Assembly: GCA_016722045.1 (NCBI GenBank)
Contig: JADKGY010000032.1
Location: 1-64,000, forward strand
Origin: Candidatus Opimibacter skivensis
Lineage (GTDB): Bacteria; Bacteroidota; Bacteroidia; Chitinophagales; Saprospiraceae
Length of the DNA: 64,000 nt
Reading direction: 5' to 3'
Under the pieces are notes generated by a model. That model was not told the origin of the DNA and ran no database searches. It saw only the letters and a list, made by a program, of their open reading frames with translations. Numbering within the stretch: position 1 is the first letter of the stretch; each line of letters opens with the position of its first letter. Below are positions 53,662 through 61,971 of the stretch, one piece after another. The translations under genes and the position numbers were made by a program.

Positions 53662-54593
53662 CTTTTTATATTGACGGGCTGGTTTTGACTATTATCATTT
53701 TGTCTGAGCAGATCGAGAAACTTCTCTTCGAGGCTTGATTTTTTTTGCTGGATATAATTGACGCTAATATTTTTATCGACCAAATATTTATTGAGTGATG
53801 CCGCAGACCAGCCATCTGCAATATTGACTTTGATCACATCCGGCCCATTTTCACTTGATGTAATGCCGGGGCAGGATTGAATGGATTCCCATAGTGGCTG
53901 ATGAGCATCAGCAGATATAAGGACCGTATTCGTTTGCTGTAGTGCATCTGCAACACTTCCTGAATAGATTTTTTTTCCACGTTGTAATACGGCGAAATGC
54001 GAACAAACTTTTTGAACTTCATCCAAAAGGTGACTGGCCAGGATGATGGTCTTATTCATGTCCCGGATATCCAGGATCAATTTTCGGATTTCTGCGATTC
54101 CCTGCGGATCTAATCCGTTAGTGGGCTCATCAAAAATTAATACTTCAGGATCTGCAAGAAGAGCAGAAGCAATGGCAAGACGTTGCTTCATCCCAAGTGA
54201 ATATGTCTTAAACGGGTCATTACGGCGCTCATAAAGGTTAACCAGTTTCAGGAGGCCTTCTGTGTCCGGATTACGGATATCCTTGATGCGACTATGCACG
54301 ATGAGATTCTGACTGGCACTGAGAAAAGGATAAAAATTAGGTTGTTCAAGTATAGCACCTATTCTTTTCCTGAGTGAAAAATCATCTCCCTTTTCAAACC
54401 AGCTGTATGTACCATTAGTAATCGAGACAACACCTAAGACCATTCCAAGAGTTGTGGTCTTCCCACTTCCATTAGGTCCTAGTATCCCGAAAATCTGGTT
54501 TCGTGAAATCGTGAGATCAAGCGCATCGACAGCGAGAATACGTTTTGAAAAACGCTTTGACAATTGATTTGTTTGAAGAATAATATCACTCAT
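53658..54593 (-). CDS. ABC transporter ATP-binding protein
   Basis: 311 residues. Walker A GILGPNGSGKTTTLGMVLG, the Q-loop at GAILEQPNFYPFLSAS, signature YSLGMKQRLAIASALL, Walker B VLIFDEPTNGLDPQG and the switch His in ILASHLLDEVQ. A C-terminal DUF4162-like extension follows (HQPLWESIQSCPGITSSENG). It belongs to the group that pairs with ABC-2 permeases such as the next gene. A lipoprotein gene (DUF4252) precedes it by 7 bp. Confidence 0.93.
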   Translation of the reverse strand: MSDIILQTNQLSKRFSKRILAVDALDLTISRNQIFGILGPNGSGKTTTLGMVLGVVSITNGTYSWFEKGDDFSLRKRIGAILEQPNFYPFLSASQNLIVHSRIKDIRNPDTEGLLKLVNLYERRNDPFKTYSLGMKQRLAIASALLADPEVLIFDEPTNGLDPQGIAEIRKLILDIRDMNKTIILASHLLDEVQKVCSHFAVLQRGKKIYSGSVADALQQTNTVLISADAHQPLWESIQSCPGITSSENGPDVIKVNIADGWSAASLNKYLVDKNISVNYIQQKKSSLEEKFLDLLRQNDNSQNQPVNIKR

Positions 54594-54600
54594 CCGATTG

Positions 54601-55098
54601 TCATTTTATTAAATCCATTAATGTAGACTGGTCTGCCATTTTCAATGCGGATATATAGGCAAGGTCTAGCTGTCCGTCAATTTCAAATATGATGTCTGCG
54701 GATTCTGTATCTAAAAATCCCATGTATTGAGATGAAGACTTTGATTCTTTAACCCAAAGACTGATGCGACCGGAACCTTCCGTTCTCACCTCCATCAATT
54801 GTTCAAAACCATCAGCGGCAATACTATTGCTGACGTCCTTAATCTGATACGTGGAGTCTTCTGAGGGAGGTAGATAAATTGTGATCTTCCGGACATCTTT
54901 GATCAGCTTGTTAAAATCCGGATCACCTTTCACATTAGCCAGCCTGATCACACTTTGATAGATGTATTTCTTCCTGATGTCAGGATACCTGGCTTCGTGT
55001 TTTTCTAAAACTGACTTTGTTTTTTCATTGTGACACCCTGTGGCCAGGATGAACATGAAGGGAAAGAGGAAGAGGAAAACCGGTTTCAATTTATCCAT
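54601..55098 (-). CDS. DUF4252 lipoprotein
   Basis: 165 residues. Signal with lipobox FMFILATGC at residue 22. KKYIYQSVIRLANVKGDPDF and KLIKDVRKITIYLPPSED match DUF4252, a small beta/alpha domain found in Bacteroidota lipoproteins. GRISLWVKESKSSSQYMGFL follows. Its position directly in front of an ABC transporter suggests it is part of, or regulated with, that system; function is unknown. Confidence 0.78.
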   Translation of the reverse strand: MDKLKPVFLFLFPFMFILATGCHNEKTKSVLEKHEARYPDIRKKYIYQSVIRLANVKGDPDFNKLIKDVRKITIYLPPSEDSTYQIKDVSNSIAADGFEQLMEVRTEGSGRISLWVKESKSSSQYMGFLDTESADIIFEIDGQLDLAYISALKMADQSTLMDLIK

Positions 55099-55281
55099 GC
55101 GTTAAAGTTGTGACAATTTCTTTCAATTACATGACAATAGTTGACAAAGTGCACGCCTTTACCACCAGATAAATTTGAAATACCAATCTTAGATCTGAAG
55201 CAGGACGATATAAGTCAGGAATAAGTTACACTGTCCTGAAAATAAATCTGCTCAATAGTAATTAATAATGGTAAGAGTTTT

Positions 55282-56166
55282 TTAGGAACCTAAAGCTGCT
55301 GCCCCACCGACGATTTCACTGAGTTCCTTTGTGATTGATTCCTGGCGGGCTTTGTTATAATTGATTTTCAATTCAGACAGAAGATCATCGGCATTTGTGG
55401 TAGCTTTATCCATTGCTGTCATCCGAGCACCATGTTCGGAAGCATGTGTATCGAGTAGAAATTTCTGAAACTGGATCTCAAGTATACTGGGAACTAATGA
55501 TTCCAGTAATTTGTCTTTCTCAGGTTCAAAAATATAATCCACTTTTAGCTTGCTGGCAGCTTCAATTTTAGGAACCGGAAGATATTGAACAGATTCAGCA
55601 AACTGAGTCGCTGCATTTTTAAATCTGCTGTACGAAACAGAAATGCGATCGGTCTCTCCTTTACTGAATTGATCCATGAGCAATCTGGGGACGATGACTG
55701 TTTGATCAAAAGAAAGATTCTCGAATAAAGCAACATAGTCCTTTACGATCGTGCAATCTTTGTAATTCCTCCTGAAAAAATCATAGCCCTTTTTTCCAAT
55801 GCACAGGATCGTCAGTTTGCCGGCTGCACGCTGAGCTGAAAAGTTTTCATCTATATCTTTAACCGCGGCTTTTATAATATTGGTGTTGAATGCACCGGCA
55901 AGCCCACGATTCGAGGTGATGACGACCATCGTGGCATGCTGAATAAGTCGATCTTTTCCAAAATTAATATTGACGTCGCCCCCAACTGCGGAGAGAACAT
56001 TGCGTAACATCTGATTAAGCTTATCTGCATACGGCCGCACACGCACGATCGCTTCCTGTGCTTTCCTCAACTTGGCAGCAGAAACCATTTTCATGGCTTT
56101 TGTGATTTGTTGAGTCGACGCGACCGACTTCATTCTTTCCCGTACCTCTTTCAGTTTACCGCTCAT
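55282..56166 (-). CDS. atpG: ATP synthase F1 subunit gamma
   Basis: 294 residues. The conserved ends that form the rotor shaft are MSGKLKEVRERMKSVASTQQ with ITKAMKMVSAAKLRKAQ and, at the C-terminus, EHGARMTAMDKATTNADDLL and NYNKARQESITKELSEIVGG. VVITSNRGLAGAFNTNIIKA is the central Rossmann-like domain. Last gene of the atpBEFHAG operon, 31 bp after atpA. Confidence 0.97.
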   Translation of the reverse strand: MSGKLKEVRERMKSVASTQQITKAMKMVSAAKLRKAQEAIVRVRPYADKLNQMLRNVLSAVGGDVNINFGKDRLIQHATMVVITSNRGLAGAFNTNIIKAAVKDIDENFSAQRAAGKLTILCIGKKGYDFFRRNYKDCTIVKDYVALFENLSFDQTVIVPRLLMDQFSKGETDRISVSYSRFKNAATQFAESVQYLPVPKIEAASKLKVDYIFEPEKDKLLESLVPSILEIQFQKFLLDTHASEHGARMTAMDKATTNADDLLSELKINYNKARQESITKELSEIVGGAAALGS

Positions 56167-56197
56167 CAGCTATTGGTTTTATTTGTGGTATCTGGTA

Positions 56198-57802
56198 TTA
56201 AGCTTTGAACTGTGATGTAAGTTCGCCTGAAAGTGATCTGAGTGTAGCGATGTCTTCATCAAGAAGTTTTCCGGCGCGAAGATTATCCAGAACTCCGGGG
56301 AATCTTGTAGAAAGATTTGTCAGAAACAACTCTTCAAACTCACTGATTTTATTCACCGGAACATCACGGAGAAGACCGCTTGTACCAAGGTAGATAATAG
56401 CAATTTGTTTTTCAACAGGGACAGGGCTGTACTGAGGTTGCTTGAGAATTTCAACATTCCGTTTTCCTTTCTCCAGAACCGCAGTAGTGGCTGCATCAAG
56501 ATCAGAACCGAATTTTGAAAATGCTTCCAGATCCCTGTACTGAGCCTGGTCCAGCTTCAATGTACCGGCCACTTTCTTCATGGATTTGATCTGTGCATTA
56601 CCGCCTACCCGTGACACTGATATACCTACGTTGATAGCAGGACGGATACCTGAATTGAATAATCCGGACTCAAGGAATATCTGCCCGTCAGTGATAGAGA
56701 TTACGTTAGTAGGAATGTAAGCGGATACGTCACCTGCCTGTGTTTCGATAATCGGTAAAGCGGTTAATGAACCTCCACCTTTGATGATCGGCTGGCCATT
56801 AGCATCCTTACCTTTTTTAAGGCTTTCAGGAAGATCATTCATCTGACGGGCAATGTCATCATTGTTGATGATTTTTGCCGCTCTCTCTAGTAATCTGGAG
56901 TGCAGATAGAAGACATCACCCGGATAAGCTTCACGTCCTGGTGGGCGACGCAGAAGAAGAGATACTTCACGATACGCAACAGCCTGTTTTGATAAATCAT
57001 CATAGATGATCAAAGCAGGACGACCTGTGTCTCTGAAAAATTCTCCGATGGACGCACCGGCGAATGGAGCATAAAACTGAAGAGGAGCAGGATCTGATGC
57101 TGAAGCAGAAACAATCACGGTGTAATCCATTGCACCTGCTTCCTGCAACGTCTTTGCTACCTGTGCTACTGTCGATGCTTTCTGACCTGACGCTACATAA
57201 ATGCAGTATACAGGCTGACCTTTCTGAAAAAATTCTTTTTGATTGATGATCGTGTCAATGGCGATGGCGGACTTTCCTGTCTGCCTGTCGCCGATGATTA
57301 GCTCACGTTGTCCGCGACCGATCGGAATCATAGCGTCAATAGCTTTGATACCTGTTTGAAGCGGTTCGTTAACAGGCTGACGATAGATAACACCTGGCGC
57401 TTTACGCTCAAGAGGCATTTCATATTTATCCCCTGCAATGGGCCCTTTTCCATCGATTGGTTGTCCAAGCGGATTCACTACCCTGCCGATAAAGCCCATA
57501 CCTACGTTGATACTGGCAATACGACCTGTACGTTTGACACGCGAACCTTCGCGGATATCATCGCCCGATCCCATCAATACAACACCCACATTATCTTCTT
57601 CGAGGTTGAGTACGATGGCTTCAACACCGCTGTCAAATTGAACCAACTCACCGGCCTGGGCCCTGTTCAATCCATAGACACGTGCTATACCGTCTCCGAC
57701 CTGCAGCACAGATCCTACTTCTTCTAATTCGGCAGCACTTTGAAAACCTGATAATTGCTGCTTTAGTATGGCCGATATTTCATCGGGATTGACATCCACC
57801 AT
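56198..57802 (-). CDS. atpA: ATP synthase F1 subunit alpha
   Basis: 534 residues. P-loop GDRQTGKSAIAIDTI near residue 170; ALIIYDDLSKQAVAYREVSL with the Walker B strand; the alpha signature PAINVGISVSRVGGNAQ. All blocks are intact. The gene lies between atpH and atpG. Confidence 0.98.
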   Translation of the reverse strand: MVDVNPDEISAILKQQLSGFQSAAELEEVGSVLQVGDGIARVYGLNRAQAGELVQFDSGVEAIVLNLEEDNVGVVLMGSGDDIREGSRVKRTGRIASINVGMGFIGRVVNPLGQPIDGKGPIAGDKYEMPLERKAPGVIYRQPVNEPLQTGIKAIDAMIPIGRGQRELIIGDRQTGKSAIAIDTIINQKEFFQKGQPVYCIYVASGQKASTVAQVAKTLQEAGAMDYTVIVSASASDPAPLQFYAPFAGASIGEFFRDTGRPALIIYDDLSKQAVAYREVSLLLRRPPGREAYPGDVFYLHSRLLERAAKIINNDDIARQMNDLPESLKKGKDANGQPIIKGGGSLTALPIIETQAGDVSAYIPTNVISITDGQIFLESGLFNSGIRPAINVGISVSRVGGNAQIKSMKKVAGTLKLDQAQYRDLEAFSKFGSDLDAATTAVLEKGKRNVEILKQPQYSPVPVEKQIAIIYLGTSGLLRDVPVNKISEFEELFLTNLSTRFPGVLDNLRAGKLLDEDIATLRSLSGELTSQFKA

Positions 57803-57835
57803 GATATTTTTATTTAGTGTTAACCGTTATATTTT

Positions 57836-58396
57836 TTAAAATGATACCTGGTATTCTTTACCGGTAAATTGTTTTCTTAATAAATCCAATTGATGAGAGA
57901 CACTGGCATCATACAATCTGTCTTCGAAAGAGATGACAAAGCCACCGATCAGATCCTTATCAACTGATGTTTTGAATTCAATATTTCCTCTTGTCATCTT
58001 ACTCTCGATGAGTTTTTTACGAATCGATGAAAGTGTTTCTTCTCCAATAGGTTCTGCAGAAACAACATTGACAATGGAAATATTTTTTATAACCCTGTAC
58101 TGGTTGATAAACTCATGTCCAATTTCAGCAAGTTGAGCCTCTCTTCCTTTCCGGATGATGATATGCAAAAATGAACTTGTCAGTTTATCCATATTCCCTT
58201 TGAAAATCTCATCGAGTACTTTTTCCTTCTTATCTGATTTGACCAAAGGACTTTTCAGGAGAAGAGCAAAGTCGCGGTTTTCAGTAGCCTTGACAAATGA
58301 CTCTACATCTTTCAATACAACATCAAGCTTGCCTTGTTCGATGGCAAGGTCAAGTAATGATTTCGCATATCTGGAAGCTATCCTGTACGTTGACAT
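57836..58396 (-). CDS. atpH: ATP synthase F1 subunit delta
   Basis: 186 residues: RIASRYAKSLLDLAIEQGKL and LLLKSPLVKSDKKEKVLDEI form the helical domain that binds alpha, and IVNVVSAEPIGEETLSSIRK with DLIGGFVISFEDRLYDASVS form the C-terminal part that binds the b stalk. 33 bp before atpA. Confidence 0.94.
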   Translation of the reverse strand: MSTYRIASRYAKSLLDLAIEQGKLDVVLKDVESFVKATENRDFALLLKSPLVKSDKKEKVLDEIFKGNMDKLTSSFLHIIIRKGREAQLAEIGHEFINQYRVIKNISIVNVVSAEPIGEETLSSIRKKLIESKMTRGNIEFKTSVDKDLIGGFVISFEDRLYDASVSHQLDLLRKQFTGKEYQVSF

Positions 58397-58445
58397 TTTT
58401 CGAGTGACGATTTACGAATGACGAATGACGATTTATTGAGCGATA
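58397..58445. repeat. heptamer array CGAATGA between atpF and atpH
   Basis: CGAGTGA, CGATTTA, CGAATGA, CGAATGA, CGATTTA units in the operon-internal gap, starting next to the atpH start codon. Confidence 0.7.
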
Positions 58446-58454
58446 ATCAATGTA

Positions 58455-58970
58455 TTAGCTGAGTTTGATTTCATTGACCAATTTATCGACAAGGGTTTTT
58501 TGTTCGGGTGAATTCATTTGCTGGCGGATCAGTTTTTCCGCAATATCGATGGACATTTGCCCAACCTGGTTTTTTACTTCGGTGATTGCCTTATTTTTTT
58601 GATTCTCAATTTCCTGGCGGGCGTCGATGACTATTTTATTAGCTTCTTCTTTTGCCTTGTCTCTTGCTTCTGAAATCAATTTATCGCCTGTGAGTTTTGC
58701 TTCGCGTAATAGTTTAGCTCTTTCTTCACGTGCTTCGCTCAACAGGCGTTGATTATCTGTATTGAGCTTAGCCATTTCTTCTTTAGCATTCTTTGCTTCA
58801 TCAAGAGCGGCTTGAATGTCGTCTGAACGTTTCTTCAATGAATCCTTGATGGGTTTGAAAGCAAATTTTCCGACGATGCCCCAAAAGAGAAGAAAGATTA
58901 CAAGTGTCCATAGCAGTAGGCCTATACCCGGCCTGGAGACATTGAAATCTGCGAGGAAAAAAAGATCCAT
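58455..58970 (-). CDS. atpF: ATP synthase F0 subunit b
   Basis: 171 residues. N-terminal membrane helix (GIGLLLWTLVIFLLFWGIV), then a long, charged right-handed coiled coil (KPIKDSLKKRSDDIQAALDE, AKNAKEEMAKLNTDNQRLLS) and the delta-binding end (AEKLIRQQMNSPEQKTLVDK). Single b gene, so the stalk is probably a homodimer. Confidence 0.95.
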   Translation of the reverse strand: MDLFFLADFNVSRPGIGLLLWTLVIFLLFWGIVGKFAFKPIKDSLKKRSDDIQAALDEAKNAKEEMAKLNTDNQRLLSEAREERAKLLREAKLTGDKLISEARDKAKEEANKIVIDARQEIENQKNKAITEVKNQVGQMSIDIAEKLIRQQMNSPEQKTLVDKLVNEIKLS

Positions 58971-59066
58971 TTTATTTTTCTTTTACGTTGTTTAATTTCT
59001 TGCTTTTAGAAGATACCGGCAGCCGGACCAATCGTACGGCAACCGGTAATATTCTTTTGCACAAAT

Positions 59067-59273
59067 CTATTTGACGACTAGTGACAACACGATAGCGATA
59101 AGCGCTGCACCTTCTACAAGGGCTGCTGTAAGGATCATGTTTGAACGGATATCTCCGATGGCTTCCGGCTGGCGGGCTATGGCTTCCATAGCTTTCCCTC
59201 CGATAGAACCTACACCGATACCAGCTCCGATAGCTGCTAGTCCCATCCCAATGGCTACAATAGAACCTGTCAT
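59067..59273 (-). CDS. atpE: ATP synthase F0 subunit c
   Basis: 68 residues, two helices. The first has the GxGxGxG motif (GAGIGVGSIGG), the loop has RQPE, and the ion-binding carboxylate is Glu54 in ALVEGAALIA. The Gln and Ser/Thr residues typical of sodium-binding rings are missing, so a proton-driven enzyme is expected. A heptamer array lies upstream, between it and atpB. Confidence 0.96.
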   Translation of the reverse strand: MTGSIVAIGMGLAAIGAGIGVGSIGGKAMEAIARQPEAIGDIRSNMILTAALVEGAALIAIVLSLVVK

Positions 59274-59338
59274 GATAAAATATTTATTGAGTTAAAAATG
59301 ATTTTCGATTTTCGATTTATTAATCTTGCAATTAAATA

Positions 59339-59398
59339 AAACGTTACTCGTTATTCGTTACTTGTTATTCGTTACTTGTTATTCGTTATTCGTTATTA
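59339..59398. repeat. heptamer array CGTTAYT directly after the atpB stop codon
   Basis: Eight units (CGTTACT, CGTTATT, TGTTATT) fill the atpB-atpE gap right up to the atpB stop; the same word is at 3897 and 35137. Confidence 0.88.
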
Positions 59399-60724
59399 TT
59401 AATGTTTTTCCGCATGATGTTCTTCTGTTGCTGCTCCGATATAAGAAGCGACAAGAAGAGTGAATACATAAGCCTGGATAAACGCGACCAGTAATTCAAT
59501 TGCCATGATAAACATGGTCAATGGAGCTGCTACTAAAAATCCTCCGGCGGCACCTGCAACGCTTTGTCCCATTTTTCCAAAAACGAAAATCAACCCGACG
59601 AAAGAGAGTACTACAATATGCCCGGCAGTGATATTTGCAAAAAGTCGCAACATCAATGTAAACGGCTTAATGAATACGCCGAGAATTTCGACCGGGGTAA
59701 GGATGAGAATTTTTATAATTGCAGGTACACCTGGCATCCACACAATGTGACTCCAGTAATGTTTGTTTCCATTGATGGTCACCACTACAAAAGCTACTAA
59801 AGCCAGGACGGCAGTTACCGCAAGGTTTCCTGTGACATTACTTCCGCCTAAGAAAGGGATCTGACCAAAAAGATTCAATGCAAGAATGAAGAAAAACAAA
59901 GCACAAAGCATGGGTAAGAATTTCTCCCATTTCGGTCCAAGGAATGGTTTGGCCACTTCATCCTGAATAAATAGAAAAATGGGTTCGACCAATGATTGTA
60001 ATCCCTTTGGTGCAAGTGTTGCACGATTTCTATATGCTTTTGCTATCCCGAAAAATGCCCAACCTAACAGCAGGGAAATCAGGATCATGGACAATACATT
60101 TTTTGTAATTGAAAAATCATAGAACGAAGTCAGTCCACCTCCGAACAATCCACCATCTGCTGTGCTTTGTGCTTCAAGGAGATAATGTTTCCCCTGAAAG
60201 CATGCATAAACATTTGTAATGGTTTTACCGTCTACAGTGGTCACATCATGTGTAAACCCTTCAAGGTCTGCTTCACCCAAAGGAAATGATGGATCGACGA
60301 TATGTTTTACCTGGCTCTCGGTGAGCACATAGCGGTTGTAGGCTTTGTGACCATCTCCATGACCATAAAATTCAAAATCAAATTTTTTGGAAGAGAACAT
60401 ATCCATTCCCTGACCCTTTGAGTAAAGGATGCAAGGCAGAGGAAAGTTGAAAGAACCGATACTGTATACGTTAGCATCAGCAATGTGGTGATAGGCCGTA
60501 TTCGTAGCATCAAATTCAGTTTCTTCTATATCTCCATGGAAATGGCAGGCATGTGATTCTTCCCCTTCATGGCCTTCCATTTTGGTAGTATCCATGGCAT
60601 GATCAGTCGCTTGTTCGTGATTCTCAGTGGTTTGCTGGGAGATGCCTGTTGCCGGAAAGGCGAACATGATGGCAATAGCCGGGATGAGCGTAAAATAGAC
60701 CAAAAACTTACGTAAATCCTTCAT
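59399..60724 (-). CDS. atpB: ATP synthase F0 subunit a, with long periplasmic N-terminus
   Basis: 441 residues, against 271 in E. coli. The extra 215 residues start with a signal-like helix (FLVYFTLIPAIAIMFAFPAT) and hold a His/Glu-rich segment (HEQATDHAMDTTK, HEGEESHACHFHGD) and a beta-rich domain that should lie in the periplasm. The standard core follows, with the essential Arg in LMLRLFANITAGH and the last helix MFIMAIELLVAFIQAYVFTL; the tail is EEHHAEKH. N-terminal extension is known in Bacteroidota AtpB; its role is not. First gene of the operon. Confidence 0.96.
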   Translation of the reverse strand: MKDLRKFLVYFTLIPAIAIMFAFPATGISQQTTENHEQATDHAMDTTKMEGHEGEESHACHFHGDIEETEFDATNTAYHHIADANVYSIGSFNFPLPCILYSKGQGMDMFSSKKFDFEFYGHGDGHKAYNRYVLTESQVKHIVDPSFPLGEADLEGFTHDVTTVDGKTITNVYACFQGKHYLLEAQSTADGGLFGGGLTSFYDFSITKNVLSMILISLLLGWAFFGIAKAYRNRATLAPKGLQSLVEPIFLFIQDEVAKPFLGPKWEKFLPMLCALFFFILALNLFGQIPFLGGSNVTGNLAVTAVLALVAFVVVTINGNKHYWSHIVWMPGVPAIIKILILTPVEILGVFIKPFTLMLRLFANITAGHIVVLSFVGLIFVFGKMGQSVAGAAGGFLVAAPLTMFIMAIELLVAFIQAYVFTLLVASYIGAATEEHHAEKH

Positions 60725-60752
60725 TAGCAGAGGGTATCCTTCAATTCAGGCG

Positions 60753-60783
60753 CAAAAGTACAAAAGAAGGACTGTGTAACCAA
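60753..60783 (-). promoter_or_regulatory. promoter of the atpBEFHAG operon (TTG - 20 - TACTTTTG)
   Basis: On the minus strand TTG (60783-60781) and TACTTTTG (60760-60753), then CGCC, as in the atpDC promoter. The leader to ATG is about 28 bases. Confidence 0.72.
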
Positions 60784-60804
60784 GACAGGGTCTAATCTTT
60801 TTGG

Positions 60805-61011
60805 TAGGAAAAGAGGCTAAGGCAGAGCCTAAGGCTAAGGAAACTGAGTCTGAGCCTGAGACGAAAGAATTCTATCCAAATTTTTGAAGAAAAAGAATTT
60901 TTAATATGCCGTTATCAGGCAATCAAAGAAGAAGAGAACTGATTAATAAAATCGATTGTACAAGGAAAAATCCTTAGCCTTAGCCTTATTTTTTTCTTAG
61001 CCTTAATCTCC
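60805..61011. repeat. hexamer word array (AAGGCTA / CCTTAG) in the gap before atpB
   Basis: AGGCTAAGGCAGAGCCTAAGGC at 60820-60850 and CCTTAGCCTTAGCCTTA at 60974-60991 are partly complementary, so the gap could fold. The 287-bp gap contains no gene. Confidence 0.6.
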
Positions 61012-61776
61012 TCAAAATGACCGTATTGGACGAATCAGATAAAGGTTGTTTTTTCCAAAATTATTCCCTGCCCCACTTGAGAAGTTCAGCCCCCAGGCTG
61101 TAACACTTATATCTTCCGTGGAACTCCAATAGGTGTTATCTGCAAATCCCCCAATCGCCACTTTATTGAAATAAAGTTTCTCTACTTCATCTTTACTTGG
61201 TAAGTACCAGTCATCATAATTATTGAGCACAAGGTCATTGCAGAGTCTTGCCGCGATATTCGGAGACCCACAACCATTTACAATAATTGAGGTGTTTGCC
61301 TGCCCACTTCCCAAACTATTGGATGTTCCTCCAAGGTAGGTACCCAAACATCCCCATTGCACCCCAGCCCCCTGATCACTAGCAGCAGCTATGAATCCAT
61401 GAACTTCTCCTGATATATAACCCGGGTCCCCTGGCTGCAGGATATAAGCAACTTTCCCTCCACCATCACTATCGCCTATCACCGGAACGCCGGCAGTATT
61501 TCCTCCTAATAAATTTGTCCATATGACTCCGTTATAAACCTGTATTTGACCATAGACACCACAGTTAGTACACCAGATCATAAGTCCTTCACCCGGAGAG
61601 GCAATAGCATTTCGATTGGACAACAGCATACGAGGTGGCATAAAACCTTTATTTGTTGATGTAATATCAAGTGCGGAAGATGGGACCGGATTGGTTGTAC
61701 CGATTCCTACCTGTGCACTCAATTGAAGCGCCGCAAGAAGGAGAATAAAGAAGATGAAAAGATTAATATTTTTCAT
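61012..61776 (-). CDS. secreted DUF1566 (Lcl C-terminal-like) protein
   Basis: 254 residues. Signal MKNINLFIFFILLLAALQLS, then QVGIGTTNPVPSSALDITST, the common opening of Bacteroidota tail-fibre-like surface proteins. ENRNAIA-type segment SNRNAIASPGEGLMIWCTNC follows. The C-terminal DUF1566 domain has VNGCGSPNIAARLCNDLVLN, YDDWYLPSKDEVEKLY, TYWSSTED and YLIRPIRSF. DUF1566 is a C-type-lectin-like fold of unknown ligand. Probably on the cell surface. Confidence 0.82.
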   Translation of the reverse strand: MKNINLFIFFILLLAALQLSAQVGIGTTNPVPSSALDITSTNKGFMPPRMLLSNRNAIASPGEGLMIWCTNCGVYGQIQVYNGVIWTNLLGGNTAGVPVIGDSDGGGKVAYILQPGDPGYISGEVHGFIAAASDQGAGVQWGCLGTYLGGTSNSLGSGQANTSIIVNGCGSPNIAARLCNDLVLNNYDDWYLPSKDEVEKLYFNKVAIGGFADNTYWSSTEDISVTAWGLNFSSGAGNNFGKNNLYLIRPIRSF

Positions 61777-61971
61777 TTCACGTTATGACCTCTGAAAACC
61801 ATTCATTTAAGATAATTATTTAAATCGACATCCGCACACCTATACTCCTGTATGGCATCTCATGAGATTGAGGAACTAAGATTTCTGTACTTCAACCTCA
61901 TTTTCTTCCTGCTCGTCACGATGGTAGAAAACGAGCGTAAAAGCGTACTTTACCTTAGAGAAAAAAAAGAA

